Assembly (NCBI RefSeq): GCF_003014535.1 | Contig: NZ_PYGD01000013.1 | Location: forward strand, 102,883-166,882 | Source: Taibaiella chishuiensis | Lineage (GTDB): Bacteria; Bacteroidota; Bacteroidia; Chitinophagales; Chitinophagaceae | Reading direction: 5' to 3' | Length of the DNA: 64,000 nucleotides | Shown here: positions 16,722 through 25,707 of the stretch, one piece after another | How the letters are laid out: every line of letters starts with the position of its first letter | Numbering within the stretch: the first letter of the stretch is position 1 | Program-made: the position numbers and the translations under genes | Notes under the pieces: generated by a model | What the model saw: only the letters and a program-made list of their open reading frames with translations | What the model was told of the DNA's origin: nothing | Database searches by the model: none

Positions 16722-18857
16722 ATGCTCAAAAAAATGCTGCTGCTGGCCTGCCTTATACTGCTGCGGGCCAGCAGCTTCGGACAGGTCATTGTTCTGGATT
16801 CCTCCTCCCACCAACTCATTGGCCGGTCGCTGCAGATCTACCAGTCCGTACAACCGCTCACACTCGACAGCGCCCGCCTGCGTGCTTTTACCCCATCTAC
16901 CGCCCAGGTGCCCAACCTGGGTATTAGCGAGCACGAGATCTGGGTGCGGTTTACCCTGTATAATCAAGGTCCGCAACGCGAATATGTACTCGATGTAGCC
17001 AACACCAACCTCAGCAGCGTGGAGCTGTTCTATACCGATAAACAGGGCCAGCGTGTAAGCACACTGATCGATAAGCGCCAGCCCTTCTCTTTACGTTCCT
17101 ACAAAGACCCCAACTACCTGTTCGACCTCTATATCAAGCAGGGCGAGCAACAGGAGTATTACCTGAAGATCAAAAGCGATATGCCGATCTTCCTGCCGGT
17201 TTATATCAATCACCCGCAACAGCAAATGATCCGCTCCTCCAAAGAGTACCTGTTCTTTGGCCTGTATTCCGGTATCGTGCTGATCATGGTGGTATATAAC
17301 TTCTTTCTTTTCGTTTCGATCAAAGACCGCAGCTATCTCTATTATGTAATCTATGTACTGGGTGTAGGCCTTACCCAGATCAGCCTCAAGGGCTTTGGCT
17401 TCCAATTCCTGTGGCCCGGCCTGCCCGGCTTTGAGCATATCTGTGTGGTCCTCTTTGCCTGTATCAGCAGCATTATGGCCTTGTTGTTCACGCGGCGGTT
17501 TCTCGATGTGCCCCAGGCTTTTCCGCGTATCAACCGGTTGCTATTGCTTTTTGCCTGCCTGTTCCTGCTCAGCCTGGTGTTGCTTGCCTTTGGCGAATAT
17601 GGCCCAGCCTTCCAGATCATGCAATCGGCTACCACCATTTCCTCCGTAGGCGTACTCATTTCTGCCTCTTATATCGTTGCTAAAAATCCGAAGGTATCCT
17701 CGGCACGCTACTTTATCATTGCCTGGTCGATCCTGATCATCGGCGGACTGGTGTTCCTGCTCAAGGATTTCAGTGTACTGCCCTATAATACCTTTACCAA
17801 TTATGCGGTACAGATATCGACTGCCGTCGAAATGGCCCTGCTGTCTTTCGGTCTGGCCAACAGGATCAATATCCTGAAAAAGGAAAAGGACGAATCGCGC
17901 CAAGCCGCCCTTACCGTGGCCCGCGAGAACAGCCGCATTATTAAAGAGCAGAATATTATCCTGGAACAAAAGGTAAAAGCCCGTACGGAAGAGTTGCAAC
18001 AGAAAAATGAAACGATCAATAACACGCTCGACGACCTGAAACAAACCCAGTCGCAACTGGTAGAATATGAAAAGATGGCCTCGCTGGGTCAGCTTACGGC
18101 CGGTATTGCCCACGAGATCAATAACCCCATCAATTTCGTAACCTCCAACATAGCACCGCTGAAAAGGGATGTGGACATCCTGCTTGATTTTATCAACAGG
18201 CTGGAATTGCTCAACTTCAGCGACCTGCCCGAAAACGAGAAAAGAACCGCTATCGACGACTTTAAAGAGGATCAGGACTTCGACTACCTGAAAACCGAGA
18301 TCAACTACCTGCTGAAAGGCATAGCGGACGGAGCTTCGCGTACAGCGGAGATTATCAAGAGCCTGCGCATCTTCTCCAGGCTGGACGAAGACGCCCTGAA
18401 ACCCGCCGACCTGAACGAAGGCCTGGAATCGACCGTGGTGATCCTGAACAGTGCGCTTTCGCAGCTTCAGGTCGTTAAAAACTATGGCCCGATACCCGCC
18501 ATTAACTGTTACCCCGGTAAGCTTAACCAGATCTTCCTGAATATTATTTCCAACGCCATTTATGCGGTGCAGGAAAAATTCGGAAATAAGCCCGGCGGGC
18601 AAATCAAACTGACGACATATAAAGAAAACAAAAATATACATATCGTTATAGAAGATAACGGAACGGGTATGACAGAAGCAACCCGCAAGAAGATATTCGA
18701 ACCGTTCTTTACCACGAAAGATGTGGGCCAGGGAACCGGTCTGGGCATGTCCATTGCTTTTAACATTATTTTAAAACACAATGGGCACATTAATATCAGC
18801 TCAGAATTGGGAAAAGGCTCTATATTTACGATACAAATCCCTGATAATCTTTCCTGA
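16722..18857 (+). CDS. 7TMR-DISM membrane sensor histidine kinase
   Basis: The 711-residue product has a signal peptide (1-22), a periplasmic beta-sandwich of the 7TMR-DISMED2 type (about 25-180), seven membrane helices (about 185-385), a coiled coil (about 390-450), and a kinase core. The phospho-acceptor is His464 in GIAHEINNPINF. The ATPase domain has the N box NQIFLNIISNAIYAV, G1 EDNGTGM, F box FEPFFTTK and G2 GTGLGMSI. DISM receptors are thought to bind small extracellular ligands. It is tightly coupled to the methyltransferase gene (9 bp) and is followed 138 bp later by a stand-alone receiver, its likely phosphotransfer partner. Confidence 0.92.
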   Translation: MLKKMLLLACLILLRASSFGQVIVLDSSSHQLIGRSLQIYQSVQPLTLDSARLRAFTPSTAQVPNLGISEHEIWVRFTLYNQGPQREYVLDVANTNLSSVELFYTDKQGQRVSTLIDKRQPFSLRSYKDPNYLFDLYIKQGEQQEYYLKIKSDMPIFLPVYINHPQQQMIRSSKEYLFFGLYSGIVLIMVVYNFFLFVSIKDRSYLYYVIYVLGVGLTQISLKGFGFQFLWPGLPGFEHICVVLFACISSIMALLFTRRFLDVPQAFPRINRLLLLFACLFLLSLVLLAFGEYGPAFQIMQSATTISSVGVLISASYIVAKNPKVSSARYFIIAWSILIIGGLVFLLKDFSVLPYNTFTNYAVQISTAVEMALLSFGLANRINILKKEKDESRQAALTVARENSRIIKEQNIILEQKVKARTEELQQKNETINNTLDDLKQTQSQLVEYEKMASLGQLTAGIAHEINNPINFVTSNIAPLKRDVDILLDFINRLELLNFSDLPENEKRTAIDDFKEDQDFDYLKTEINYLLKGIADGASRTAEIIKSLRIFSRLDEDALKPADLNEGLESTVVILNSALSQLQVVKNYGPIPAINCYPGKLNQIFLNIISNAIYAVQEKFGNKPGGQIKLTTYKENKNIHIVIEDNGTGMTEATRKKIFEPFFTTKDVGQGTGLGMSIAFNIILKHNGHINISSELGKGSIFTIQIPDNLS

Positions 18858-18995
18858 TCAATTTGCGCTTTTTAACATTTTCAGGTATATGTCCTTAACG
18901 AAAAAGTATACTGAAGCCGTCATTTACAACAGGAAAGGTATTACCTTTACATTAAAATAAAAGTCCAACCTTCTGGTTAATTTAAATATCTGAAC

Positions 18996-19460
18996 ATGGC
19001 CACCAAAGAGATCTCAGTTTTGTACGTTGATGATGAAGAAAACAACCTCCTTTCTTTCAAAGCTACTTTTAGGCTGAAGTACAATGTATTTACAGCGATC
19101 AGTGGTGAAAAAGCGTTGGAAATCATTGATAATAACGAAATACACGTTATCATCACAGACCAGCGTATGCCTACTATGACCGGCGTGGAGTTCCTGGAAA
19201 AAGTAATTGAAAAGAACAGCGACATCACCAGGATCCTGCTGACGGGTTTTGCGGATATGGGCGCAGTGGTAGACGCCATCAATAAAGGAAAAATATTCCA
19301 TTACCTGACTAAACCCTGGGTAGAAGAAGAGTTGGACCTGACCATGCAGAAAGCCTACGAAATCTACCGCGAGAAAAAGAAAATTACACAGATGAACGAT
19401 AAGCTGGCGTTGTCCAACTCCCAGTTGGAATTCCTGCTCCGGCAGAAGTTACTTTCCTGA
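18996..19460 (+). CDS. Stand-alone response-regulator receiver protein
   Basis: The 154-residue product is a single REC domain: acidic pair Asp12-Asp13 (YVDDEEN), phospho-acceptor Asp55 (IITDQRMP), Thr83 (LLTGFAD) and Lys106 (YLTKPW). A C-terminal helix of about 30 residues, probably coiled coil, takes the place of an output domain. It is probably the phosphorylation target of the upstream histidine kinase and would act by protein contact rather than DNA binding. A TACCTTTA sequence at 18942-18949 could be a separate promoter. A strong terminator follows 18 bp after the stop. Confidence 0.93.
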   Translation: MATKEISVLYVDDEENNLLSFKATFRLKYNVFTAISGEKALEIIDNNEIHVIITDQRMPTMTGVEFLEKVIEKNSDITRILLTGFADMGAVVDAINKGKIFHYLTKPWVEEELDLTMQKAYEIYREKKKITQMNDKLALSNSQLEFLLRQKLLS

Positions 19461-19477
19461 TCATCGATAAAACGTAT

Positions 19478-19512
19478 AAAAAAATAGCAGCTTACCCAGC
19501 TGCTATTTTTTT
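19478..19512. terminator. Bidirectional terminator after the receiver gene
   Basis: A 15-bp stem (A7-TAGCAGCT at 19478-19492 against AGCTGCTA-T7 at 19498-19512) with a 5-nt loop has A and T tracts on the two sides. It can serve both the plus-strand receiver gene and the minus-strand frame ending at 19539. Confidence 0.88.
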
Positions 19513-19538
19513 CATATACCGCCGAAATAGCCCGGTTT

Positions 19539-19853
19539 TTATAACGCCACTTGCTGCCTGACCAGCACATTGCCATTACTTTTATCGACTACAGAGAGCC
19601 AACAAGCGCTGTCGTTGACCAGCGAGAGATTAACGATCGTTTTATTTTGGCCCTTATTGACCGGCCAATGGCCATGAAGCAGAATTTTTCCGCTCTTGTC
19701 GCTTACCGCATAATCCAAAGCGCCGATATCTTCGTAATTATCAAGGACAAGATGGATAAGCCGGGAAACACTATGGGTACTGACCTGGAGCGCAGGCGAT
19801 GAAATGGCCGGGCACGGAGCCGTGCAATCGGGTTGAGAACTTTGACTATACAC
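19539..19853 (-). CDS. Hypothetical small protein, beta-rich C-terminal-domain-like
   Basis: The 104-residue frame starts at a GTG (19853) with an in-frame stop just upstream. No signal peptide is seen. The second half (DYAVSDKSGKILLHGHW ... VVDKSNGNVLVRQQVAL) alternates hydrophobic and polar residues like the beta-sandwich that forms the C-terminal sorting domain of type IX secretion cargo (x-D-x-x-G-K-x-L at one strand, a final strand to the C-terminus). It could be a stand-alone relic of such a domain or an unrelated small protein. Confidence is low because the start is weak and no family is recognised. Confidence 0.35.
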   Translation of the reverse strand: MYSQSSQPDCTAPCPAISSPALQVSTHSVSRLIHLVLDNYEDIGALDYAVSDKSGKILLHGHWPVNKGQNKTIVNLSLVNDSACWLSVVDKSNGNVLVRQQVAL

Positions 19854-20256
19854 TATTTATATAATAATAAAATTTATACCTATAAAGGTCTGGATTGTTG
19901 TCAACTTAATCGCGGTAAGTCTGTTATTTTGCAGATTGCAGCACGTAGCTGGTGCAACAACCGCTGTGGGTGGCCCTGAAGAGGCCTGCGATAACGCAAA
20001 GATAAAAAGATTGGTGGGTATTTTGTACCTGCAAAGGTGAATTATTGTAGCAACAACTATCAGGCAACCCTGTTATAGTTAACGCTGCCTTAATATAATT
20101 TACCTATTTTGAAGATAATAACACGGTATGCTTATAAATAGTATTTTTGTTTTTTATAAACCCTGCTGACCGGATCATTTTCGCCCGGTAAAAGATGTGT
20201 ACCTATCCGCAACAGCAGATATTTGATCCAAACAATAAGCCATAGAATAATACCCA
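19854..20256. other. Intergenic region without a recognisable gene
   Basis: These 403 bp are AT-rich in parts (19850-19890, 20090-20160). A TATTTTTG box at 20142-20149 could be the -7 element of the XRE gene, although no matching -33 box is evident. Nothing else is seen. Confidence 0.4.
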
Positions 20257-20628
20257 ATGAACATTACGCAACGATTTGCCCGAAAACTCAAAACGATACG
20301 GGAAATTAATAATTATACTCAGGAGTACGTAGCCGGTATACTGGATATTTCTCAAAATGCTTACAGTCTCCTGGAAAAGGGCACCACCAAAGTAACCCTG
20401 GACCGCATTGAAATTTTGGCAGAACTGTACAAAACAACCCCTTCCGACCTGGTAAGCGACAATATATTGCCCAACTCGATCGAATCTCATTCCAATATTC
20501 CCCCGGCACTGAGCACTTTTGAGAAGCGCATGTATGAACAGACCATCGCCAGGCTGGAAATCGATATCGAAAAACTGTATAATCTCATCAACCAGCTTAC
20601 CACCAAGATCGCCGGCCCTACCGGTTAA
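20257..20628 (+). CDS. XRE-family helix-turn-helix protein
   Basis: The 123-residue product has an N-terminal helix-turn-helix domain of the Cro/C1 type (about 5-62): RFARKLKTIREINNYTQEYV, then the recognition region ISQNAYSLLEKGTTKVTLDR. The C-terminal third (about 85-118) is a predicted coiled coil (RLEIDIEKLYNLINQL) that probably mediates dimerisation. It is a likely DNA-binding regulator with unknown targets; it stands alone, convergent with the phosphotransferase gene. Confidence 0.85.
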   Translation: MNITQRFARKLKTIREINNYTQEYVAGILDISQNAYSLLEKGTTKVTLDRIEILAELYKTTPSDLVSDNILPNSIESHSNIPPALSTFEKRMYEQTIARLEIDIEKLYNLINQLTTKIAGPTG

Positions 20629-20677
20629 CCCGGTAGCCCGCGTATGGCTCTCTTTTTGCCTGTCCAGCCTGTGCGTA

Positions 20678-21676
20678 TTAAAGGTTGCAATATTCGGAAG
20701 CTATGTCTTCCATTTCTTCCAACCGCGCTTTCAGGAAACGGGTACTGAAAAAGAAGTTAGACCAATCGTCGAAGTTTTCGTACTGAAACCCGAGATAAAA
20801 CAGCAATAACTGGTAGGCCAGCAAGGGTATGGCTTCCAGTTCCTCCCCGCTGATGGCACGCAGTTGCCGGTAACCCGCTACAATCGTATCCATTTCCGCT
20901 TTGGCCTGCTCCCGTGGCTTTTGTTTGTACCGGGTATCGAAGTAAAAATGAATAAAGATCGACGCCAGGTCATAAGCCAGGAATCCCCGGCCCGCAAAGT
21001 CGAAATCGAACAGCGTCATCTTATCCTCCCCATCGAAGAAGAAATTCTTTGGAAAGTAGTCATAGTGACAATATCCCACATTAAATTTTGCTGTATCATA
21101 GGCGGCCAGCTTGCCGGCTACCCGTGCCGCTGTTTGCTGCAGCAGGGCATAACCTTCCGGGTACTCATCAAAAGCCGGTTGTAACAGGCTTAAAGGCCGC
21201 TCTACCGTGGTTTGGTGCGTATAGGCCTTGCGCGGCCAGGGCAATTGTACTACAGCCGTAATGTTGTGGTTGAACGCCATTTCGCGCCCGATAATACCCA
21301 GTTGCGCTTCGCTGAACCCGGCCAGTGTACGACCGGCAGCAAAAGAGAACAATACCGCATACCGCAGTCCTTCCGGCGCCTGCAGTGGCAGCAGCCGTTC
21401 GCCGGCCGGGTTGGCTATAGGCCGCACTACCTGTGCACCGCCCGATACCAGGGCGTCCAGCAGGGCCAGCTCACCGTTGATCTCCGCTACCGAACGATGC
21501 GCGTCGCGGTATACCTTCAAAATGTATTGCCCGGTTGTTGTGGTCACCACATAGGTATCGCTTACACCGCGCAGCAGGTACCGGCATTGCGTTACCGGTA
21601 AGTTGTATACCGTGGCTACCCTTTCGCCCAGGGCCAGGGCCGATAAAGTGGAGTATTGTACCGGGAAGATTTCCAT
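20678..21676 (-). CDS. Aminoglycoside-phosphotransferase / homoserine-kinase-like protein
   Basis: The 332-residue product has the APH kinase-like fold: ATP-site lysine in YILKVYRD (Lys54), the catalytic loop CHYDYFPKNFFF (His204, Asp206, Asn211) and the magnesium-binding segment LFDFDFAG (224-226). Enzymes of this group phosphorylate small molecules such as homoserine, choline or aminoglycosides; the substrate cannot be inferred here. The start at 21676 (MEIFPVQYSTLS) is preferred to 21700, which adds only a short basic leader. There is no signal peptide. It is a single gene on the minus strand. Confidence 0.82.
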   Translation of the reverse strand: MEIFPVQYSTLSALALGERVATVYNLPVTQCRYLLRGVSDTYVVTTTTGQYILKVYRDAHRSVAEINGELALLDALVSGGAQVVRPIANPAGERLLPLQAPEGLRYAVLFSFAAGRTLAGFSEAQLGIIGREMAFNHNITAVVQLPWPRKAYTHQTTVERPLSLLQPAFDEYPEGYALLQQTAARVAGKLAAYDTAKFNVGYCHYDYFPKNFFFDGEDKMTLFDFDFAGRGFLAYDLASIFIHFYFDTRYKQKPREQAKAEMDTIVAGYRQLRAISGEELEAIPLLAYQLLLFYLGFQYENFDDWSNFFFSTRFLKARLEEMEDIASEYCNL

Positions 21677-21733
21677 GATTTTTATTTTTGAGGGGCGCAA
21701 AGATAGCGCATCACGCCCGATCTTCCCGCCGGG

Positions 21734-22498
21734 TCATGGAAAAATTTCGTGGAGGAACTGCATCATTGCTGCCCAGGAACGCTGGTCGGCTTTAGCATTA
21801 TAAGCCGCGCCCTTGCTGTTGTCGTTGCCCGCTTCGGGCTCGGTAAAGGCATGTACCGCGTTGGCATAATAGATCATCTGCCAATCGGCGCCAGCCTTGC
21901 GCAGTTCCTGCTGAAAAGCCTTTACCTGCTCGTCGCCGGCATAGGGATCGTCGGCGCCATGCAGTACCAGCACCTTGGGTATAATAGTGGCTATGGGTTG
22001 GGTAGTATCGCGGCCCAGGCCGCCATGAAACGAAACCACGCCCCTGACCGGCATATTGGCCCGGGCGGCCTCAAGCGCACCGGTGCCCCCAAAACAATAA
22101 CCGATTACCACGATCGACTGCGGCGATGCACCACTACGCACCAGTTGGTCGATAGCCAGCTGTATACGGCGCCGGTATTCGCTTACATGGCTTTTGTAAT
22201 ACCCCGAAATAGTACCGGCTGCCTTGGTATCGGCCGGATAGTTGCCTTCGCCGTAGATGTCGGCAACAAAGGCATAATAGCCCTCGCCGGCCAGGCGGCT
22301 GGCTACGCGCTTACTGTGGTTATCGATACCTTTCCAGGCAGGCAAGATCAGGATACCGGGCTTACCGGCAAGCGGTTTTGACGGTCGTGCGGCCACCCCG
22401 TTCAATTGTTGCCGGCCATCCTGGTAATGGATATCGTCCAGTTGCGCCCGGGCCGTCGAAAAGCAAAAACATAAAAGCAATACATAAATACTACGCAT
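21734..22498 (-). CDS. Secreted dienelactone-hydrolase family protein
   Basis: The 254-residue product has a signal peptide (about 1-18, ending TARAQ), then an alpha/beta-hydrolase domain of the dienelactone-hydrolase type. The triad is the nucleophile Cys135 in GYCFGG, an aspartate in HGADDPY (183 or 184) and His216 in NAVHAFTE. The frame also opens at 22609, but the start at 22498 puts the signal peptide first and removes a 37-residue segment with no features. It probably acts in the periplasm on an ester or lactone. It lies 57 bp upstream of the phosphotransferase gene on the same strand and may be co-transcribed with it. Confidence 0.85.
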   Translation of the reverse strand: MRSIYVLLLCFCFSTARAQLDDIHYQDGRQQLNGVAARPSKPLAGKPGILILPAWKGIDNHSKRVASRLAGEGYYAFVADIYGEGNYPADTKAAGTISGYYKSHVSEYRRRIQLAIDQLVRSGASPQSIVVIGYCFGGTGALEAARANMPVRGVVSFHGGLGRDTTQPIATIIPKVLVLHGADDPYAGDEQVKAFQQELRKAGADWQMIYYANAVHAFTEPEAGNDNSKGAAYNAKADQRSWAAMMQFLHEIFP

Positions 22499-22855
22499 AA
22501 TACCTCGAGTTAAGATTGAAAAACAAAGAGTTATCTTAACAACAAAAACAGGCCGGTGGTTCATTGCAACAAACCGGTGCGTAAAGAAGAAGAGGTATCC
22601 AAGATACAATACCAGCGCGGATTACAGGCCATACACAAACAATATGAACCCAATATTATTTTTCAGAAGAGCAGGAAACAGCGGCTTACAAAGAATAAAT
22701 ATAAGTTATACACTTAAAAATAAATACCTAAGCTACTACGGGCAAATAACATATATCATTAAAACTTAATTTAACCTTATTTTAACCCGGTAGGTATCGA
22801 GGGCTTTAATACCTTAGCACTATCATTTAATTTTTAACCCTCAAAACTTTTTACT
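22499..22855. other. Intergenic region carrying the TssD promoter area
   Basis: These 357 bp separate the divergent hydrolase and tssD genes and hold no gene. The right part (22680-22840) is AT-rich. TACCTTAG at 22810-22817 resembles the -7 box with one mismatch and would give a leader of about 38 nt before tssD; no clear -33 box is seen. Confidence 0.45.
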
Positions 22856-23278
22856 ATGGCATCTTCTGCTAGTAATCCAAGTGAAATCTCCTACCTGGAA
22901 ATCGGGTCAGACAGGTACAACGTACTGAACTACCAGTTTGACTCCTCGAAACCAACGGACAAACTCAACCGCGTAACGGCGTTTGCAACCAGTGCAAAAG
23001 CCAGTTTCGTGCTTGAAGGTACTGAAAAAACCACCAAGCTGTTTGAAATGTATGCAAACAGCAGGAAACGTTTTGACGCCAAACTGGTGCTCAACAACGT
23101 TCACGGTGAAGGCAAGCTCATGGAAACTTTATTTAAAGACACCTCTATGAACTACTTTGCCGAGAAGTACACTACCGACGACGAAATGCCGTACACCATC
23201 ACGATCGTACTGAATGCAAAACAGATCGACCAGAATGCTGCATCGCTGATCTTCAACGAGCACGTTCAGGATTCGTAA
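22856..23278 (+). CDS. Type VI secretion tube protein TssD (Hcp-like, subtype iii)
   Basis: The 140-residue product resembles the TssD/Hcp proteins of Bacteroidota type VI secretion: an early strand YLEIGSDRYNVLNYQFDSS, a central segment AKASFVLEGTEKTTKLFEMY, and a final strand segment YTITIVLNAKQIDQN. Hcp hexamers stack into the tube expelled by the contractile sheath. No sheath, baseplate or membrane-complex genes lie in the window, so this is probably an effector-linked copy. A terminator right after it and a 253-bp gap to vgrG suggest that it is transcribed alone, probably at a high level. Confidence 0.82.
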   Translation: MASSASNPSEISYLEIGSDRYNVLNYQFDSSKPTDKLNRVTAFATSAKASFVLEGTEKTTKLFEMYANSRKRFDAKLVLNNVHGEGKLMETLFKDTSMNYFAEKYTTDDEMPYTITIVLNAKQIDQNAASLIFNEHVQDS

Positions 23279-23302
23279 TCTCCTGAAGTAAGTCAATCTT
23301 TG

Positions 23303-23374
23303 GCGATACAATATTCAAGCTAAATATAGGCAGAACAAGCCTGGATTTCTGCTTAATGTTGTATCGCTTTTTTT
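23303..23374 (+). terminator. Branched terminator after tssD
   Basis: An outer stem GCGATACAA (23303-23311) / TTGTATCGC (23359-23367) encloses an inner stem GCAGAA / TTCTGC, and seven T follow. Confidence 0.78.
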
Positions 23375-23531
23375 ATAGCGTTACAGGCCCTGCGCCTCTG
23401 CTTCCCTGGTTTACAACAACGTCCTGCAAGCCCCCGCTTGCTTATCCTTACTGCACTACCGCACCCCAACCCGGAACAACAGGCAGTGACAGCATAGAAC
23501 TCCTTTTCCGTTAACCGAAAATATTTTCCCG

Positions 23532-25682
23532 ATGTCTATAAACCCTTCTCCCCTATCGGCACCTGACTTAGAAAATACCGGCAAAGCACTGGGCCAGGCT
23601 GCGGCGCAACAGGCGGCACAGGAAGCAGTCCGTAAAGCCCTGCCCGAAGACCTGGCGCGCAAAGCCGGACAGGTACAACAGGCTGCAGCCTTAACCGGTG
23701 CGGCCCGGCAGGCATTGAGCAAACCTGCAGACGCTCCCCTGCCAGGTATCCATGCCGTGCCCTTCGAAGACCTCGATACCTCTACCGCTACTGCCGTAGC
23801 GATGAACAATAACGATGCTAATCCAAAGGCAGGCGCTGCGGCCAACGCGGGTAACAATTCGACACCCGGCCTGGTGGGCGCGCGTATCTATATCGGCGAA
23901 ACAGCCATACGGCAAATCATATCACTACAGATCACCCAGCGGCATGGCGCCCACCATGAGCTCAAGCTCCGGTTCTTCCAGGACCAGGCCCAGAGCGAGG
24001 GTACACTGACCTTCGACGGTGCGGAAAAACTATTGGGCCAGGTGGCCGAAATAGAGCTCTATGACCGCAACAACCCATCGGCCGGCAAACTGCAGCATAT
24101 CTTCGTGATCGCCGATGTGCAGTTCGAACAGGATTCGCTGAACGAAGGCATACTGAATGTTACAGGCTACGCACCCACCTGGATACTGGACGGCGAACCG
24201 CACTTCGAAACATTTTACAAAAAAGACCTGGCCACCATCAGCAAATCGGTATGCAAGTCGCTGGAACAGGTAAAAGCCCAGCTTAAGGCCGACCCGACCA
24301 TTACCGAACAATTGCCGTTTGTATGCCGCTACAACGAAAGTGTATGGAACTTTATGAAAAGGCTGAGCACCGAAACCGGCCAGTGGCTTTACTTTAACGG
24401 CACAGAACTTGTTTTCGGCAAGCCCGAAAGCACCCAGGGGCCCAAATTGATATATGGCCAGAACTGTTACCACATCAGCATGAGCCTGCATGCCAGGCCG
24501 CTGCAGCAGGGCCTCTTCGACTACGAACCCTCCGGCCACAAACCCATCAGCAGCGAAGCCAATACCTATAACGGCAACGCCGGCGCCTTCAACAGCATCG
24601 CCTTCAACAAATCCAAAGAACTGTTTGGCAGTACGCCTTCCGTAGCAGCACCTAGCTTTCTGCCGGCACAGGACGATACGCTTAAAACCATTGCCAAAAG
24701 CCGTGGTGCACAGAAAGCAGCCGATATGTATTTCGTAAAAGGCGAAAGCAATCTTTATGAATTACGCACCGGTATGATCGTAGACGTAGCCTTCCAGCGC
24801 AAAGGTCAAAGCGCCAGCCATGCACCGGTACGCATCATCAATATACAACACAACCTGGATGCATCCAGCTTATATACCAATACCTTCGAGGCCATACCCG
24901 CCGCCTCGGAAATGCCGCCGGCACTGGCTTACAACAAGCCGGTAACCTACCCGGTACTGGCCGAAGTAATCGACAATAACGACAGCAAGGGCCGGATACG
25001 CGTTAAGTTTATGGGCTGGCAACAACAGGGTATGGCCGAAACTGACTATATGCGCGTGCTTACACCCGATGCCGGCGGCGGTGGCGATAAAGTAGCTTCC
25101 AACCGCGGACTGGTAACGGTACCCGAAGTAGGCGACCAGGTATACGTGGACTTCGAACATGGCAACCCCGACCGGCCTTTTGTTACGGGCAGCGTATTCC
25201 ACGGCAAAGTGGGTATAGGCGGTGGTGGCAGTAACAATACCAAAAGCCTGACCTCCAAAAGCGGTCATACCGTAACCCTTAACGATGGCGCGGGCATTAC
25301 CGTAAAAGACCGCGACGACAACGTAATCGAACTCGACGGCGCAGGCAATGCACGCATGGAAACCAAGGAGAGCATCACCATCAGTTGCGGTGAAAGCAGC
25401 ATCTTTATGGATAAGACCGGCAAAATACAGATCAAAGGCAAAGAGATCGTAACCCTGGGTATGAATATAGGCGTATCGGCCCAAACCAGCATAGGTATTG
25501 GTGTAGGACCCGAAGATGCCACCCCGACATCGGGTATTGCCGTAGAAGCCAACACCCTCGATATCGGCACCAAGACCCTGTCGATGAGCGGCGAATCGGA
25601 AGCCAACCTCGGCGCCAAAACGGTGAACATAGGCGGCGGATCGGAAACCAATATCAGCAGCGGCAAAGTGAAGCTCAACTAA
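23532..25682 (+). CDS. vgrG: VgrG spike protein of a type VI secretion system
   Basis: The 716-residue product has an unusual Ala/Gln-rich N-terminal extension of about 115 residues, then a gp27-like region (about 118-460; TPGLVGARIYIGETAIRQII onward), a gp5-like OB domain (PVLAEVIDNNDSKGRIRVKF, about 475-560) ending near GDQVYVDFEHGNPDRPFVTG, and a C-terminal beta-helix spike (about 590-716) of short Gly/Ser/Thr-rich repeats. VgrG trimers cap the Hcp tube and carry effectors. The gene heads a run of closely spaced genes (25 bp, then a 4-bp overlap, then 10 bp) that supply an Rhs effector and its partners. Confidence 0.92.
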   Translation: MSINPSPLSAPDLENTGKALGQAAAQQAAQEAVRKALPEDLARKAGQVQQAAALTGAARQALSKPADAPLPGIHAVPFEDLDTSTATAVAMNNNDANPKAGAAANAGNNSTPGLVGARIYIGETAIRQIISLQITQRHGAHHELKLRFFQDQAQSEGTLTFDGAEKLLGQVAEIELYDRNNPSAGKLQHIFVIADVQFEQDSLNEGILNVTGYAPTWILDGEPHFETFYKKDLATISKSVCKSLEQVKAQLKADPTITEQLPFVCRYNESVWNFMKRLSTETGQWLYFNGTELVFGKPESTQGPKLIYGQNCYHISMSLHARPLQQGLFDYEPSGHKPISSEANTYNGNAGAFNSIAFNKSKELFGSTPSVAAPSFLPAQDDTLKTIAKSRGAQKAADMYFVKGESNLYELRTGMIVDVAFQRKGQSASHAPVRIINIQHNLDASSLYTNTFEAIPAASEMPPALAYNKPVTYPVLAEVIDNNDSKGRIRVKFMGWQQQGMAETDYMRVLTPDAGGGGDKVASNRGLVTVPEVGDQVYVDFEHGNPDRPFVTGSVFHGKVGIGGGGSNNTKSLTSKSGHTVTLNDGAGITVKDRDDNVIELDGAGNARMETKESITISCGESSIFMDKTGKIQIKGKEIVTLGMNIGVSAQTSIGIGVGPEDATPTSGIAVEANTLDIGTKTLSMSGESEANLGAKTVNIGGGSETNISSGKVKLN

Positions 25683-25707
25683 CCTCACCCTAAAATCAGC
25701 ACCGGCC

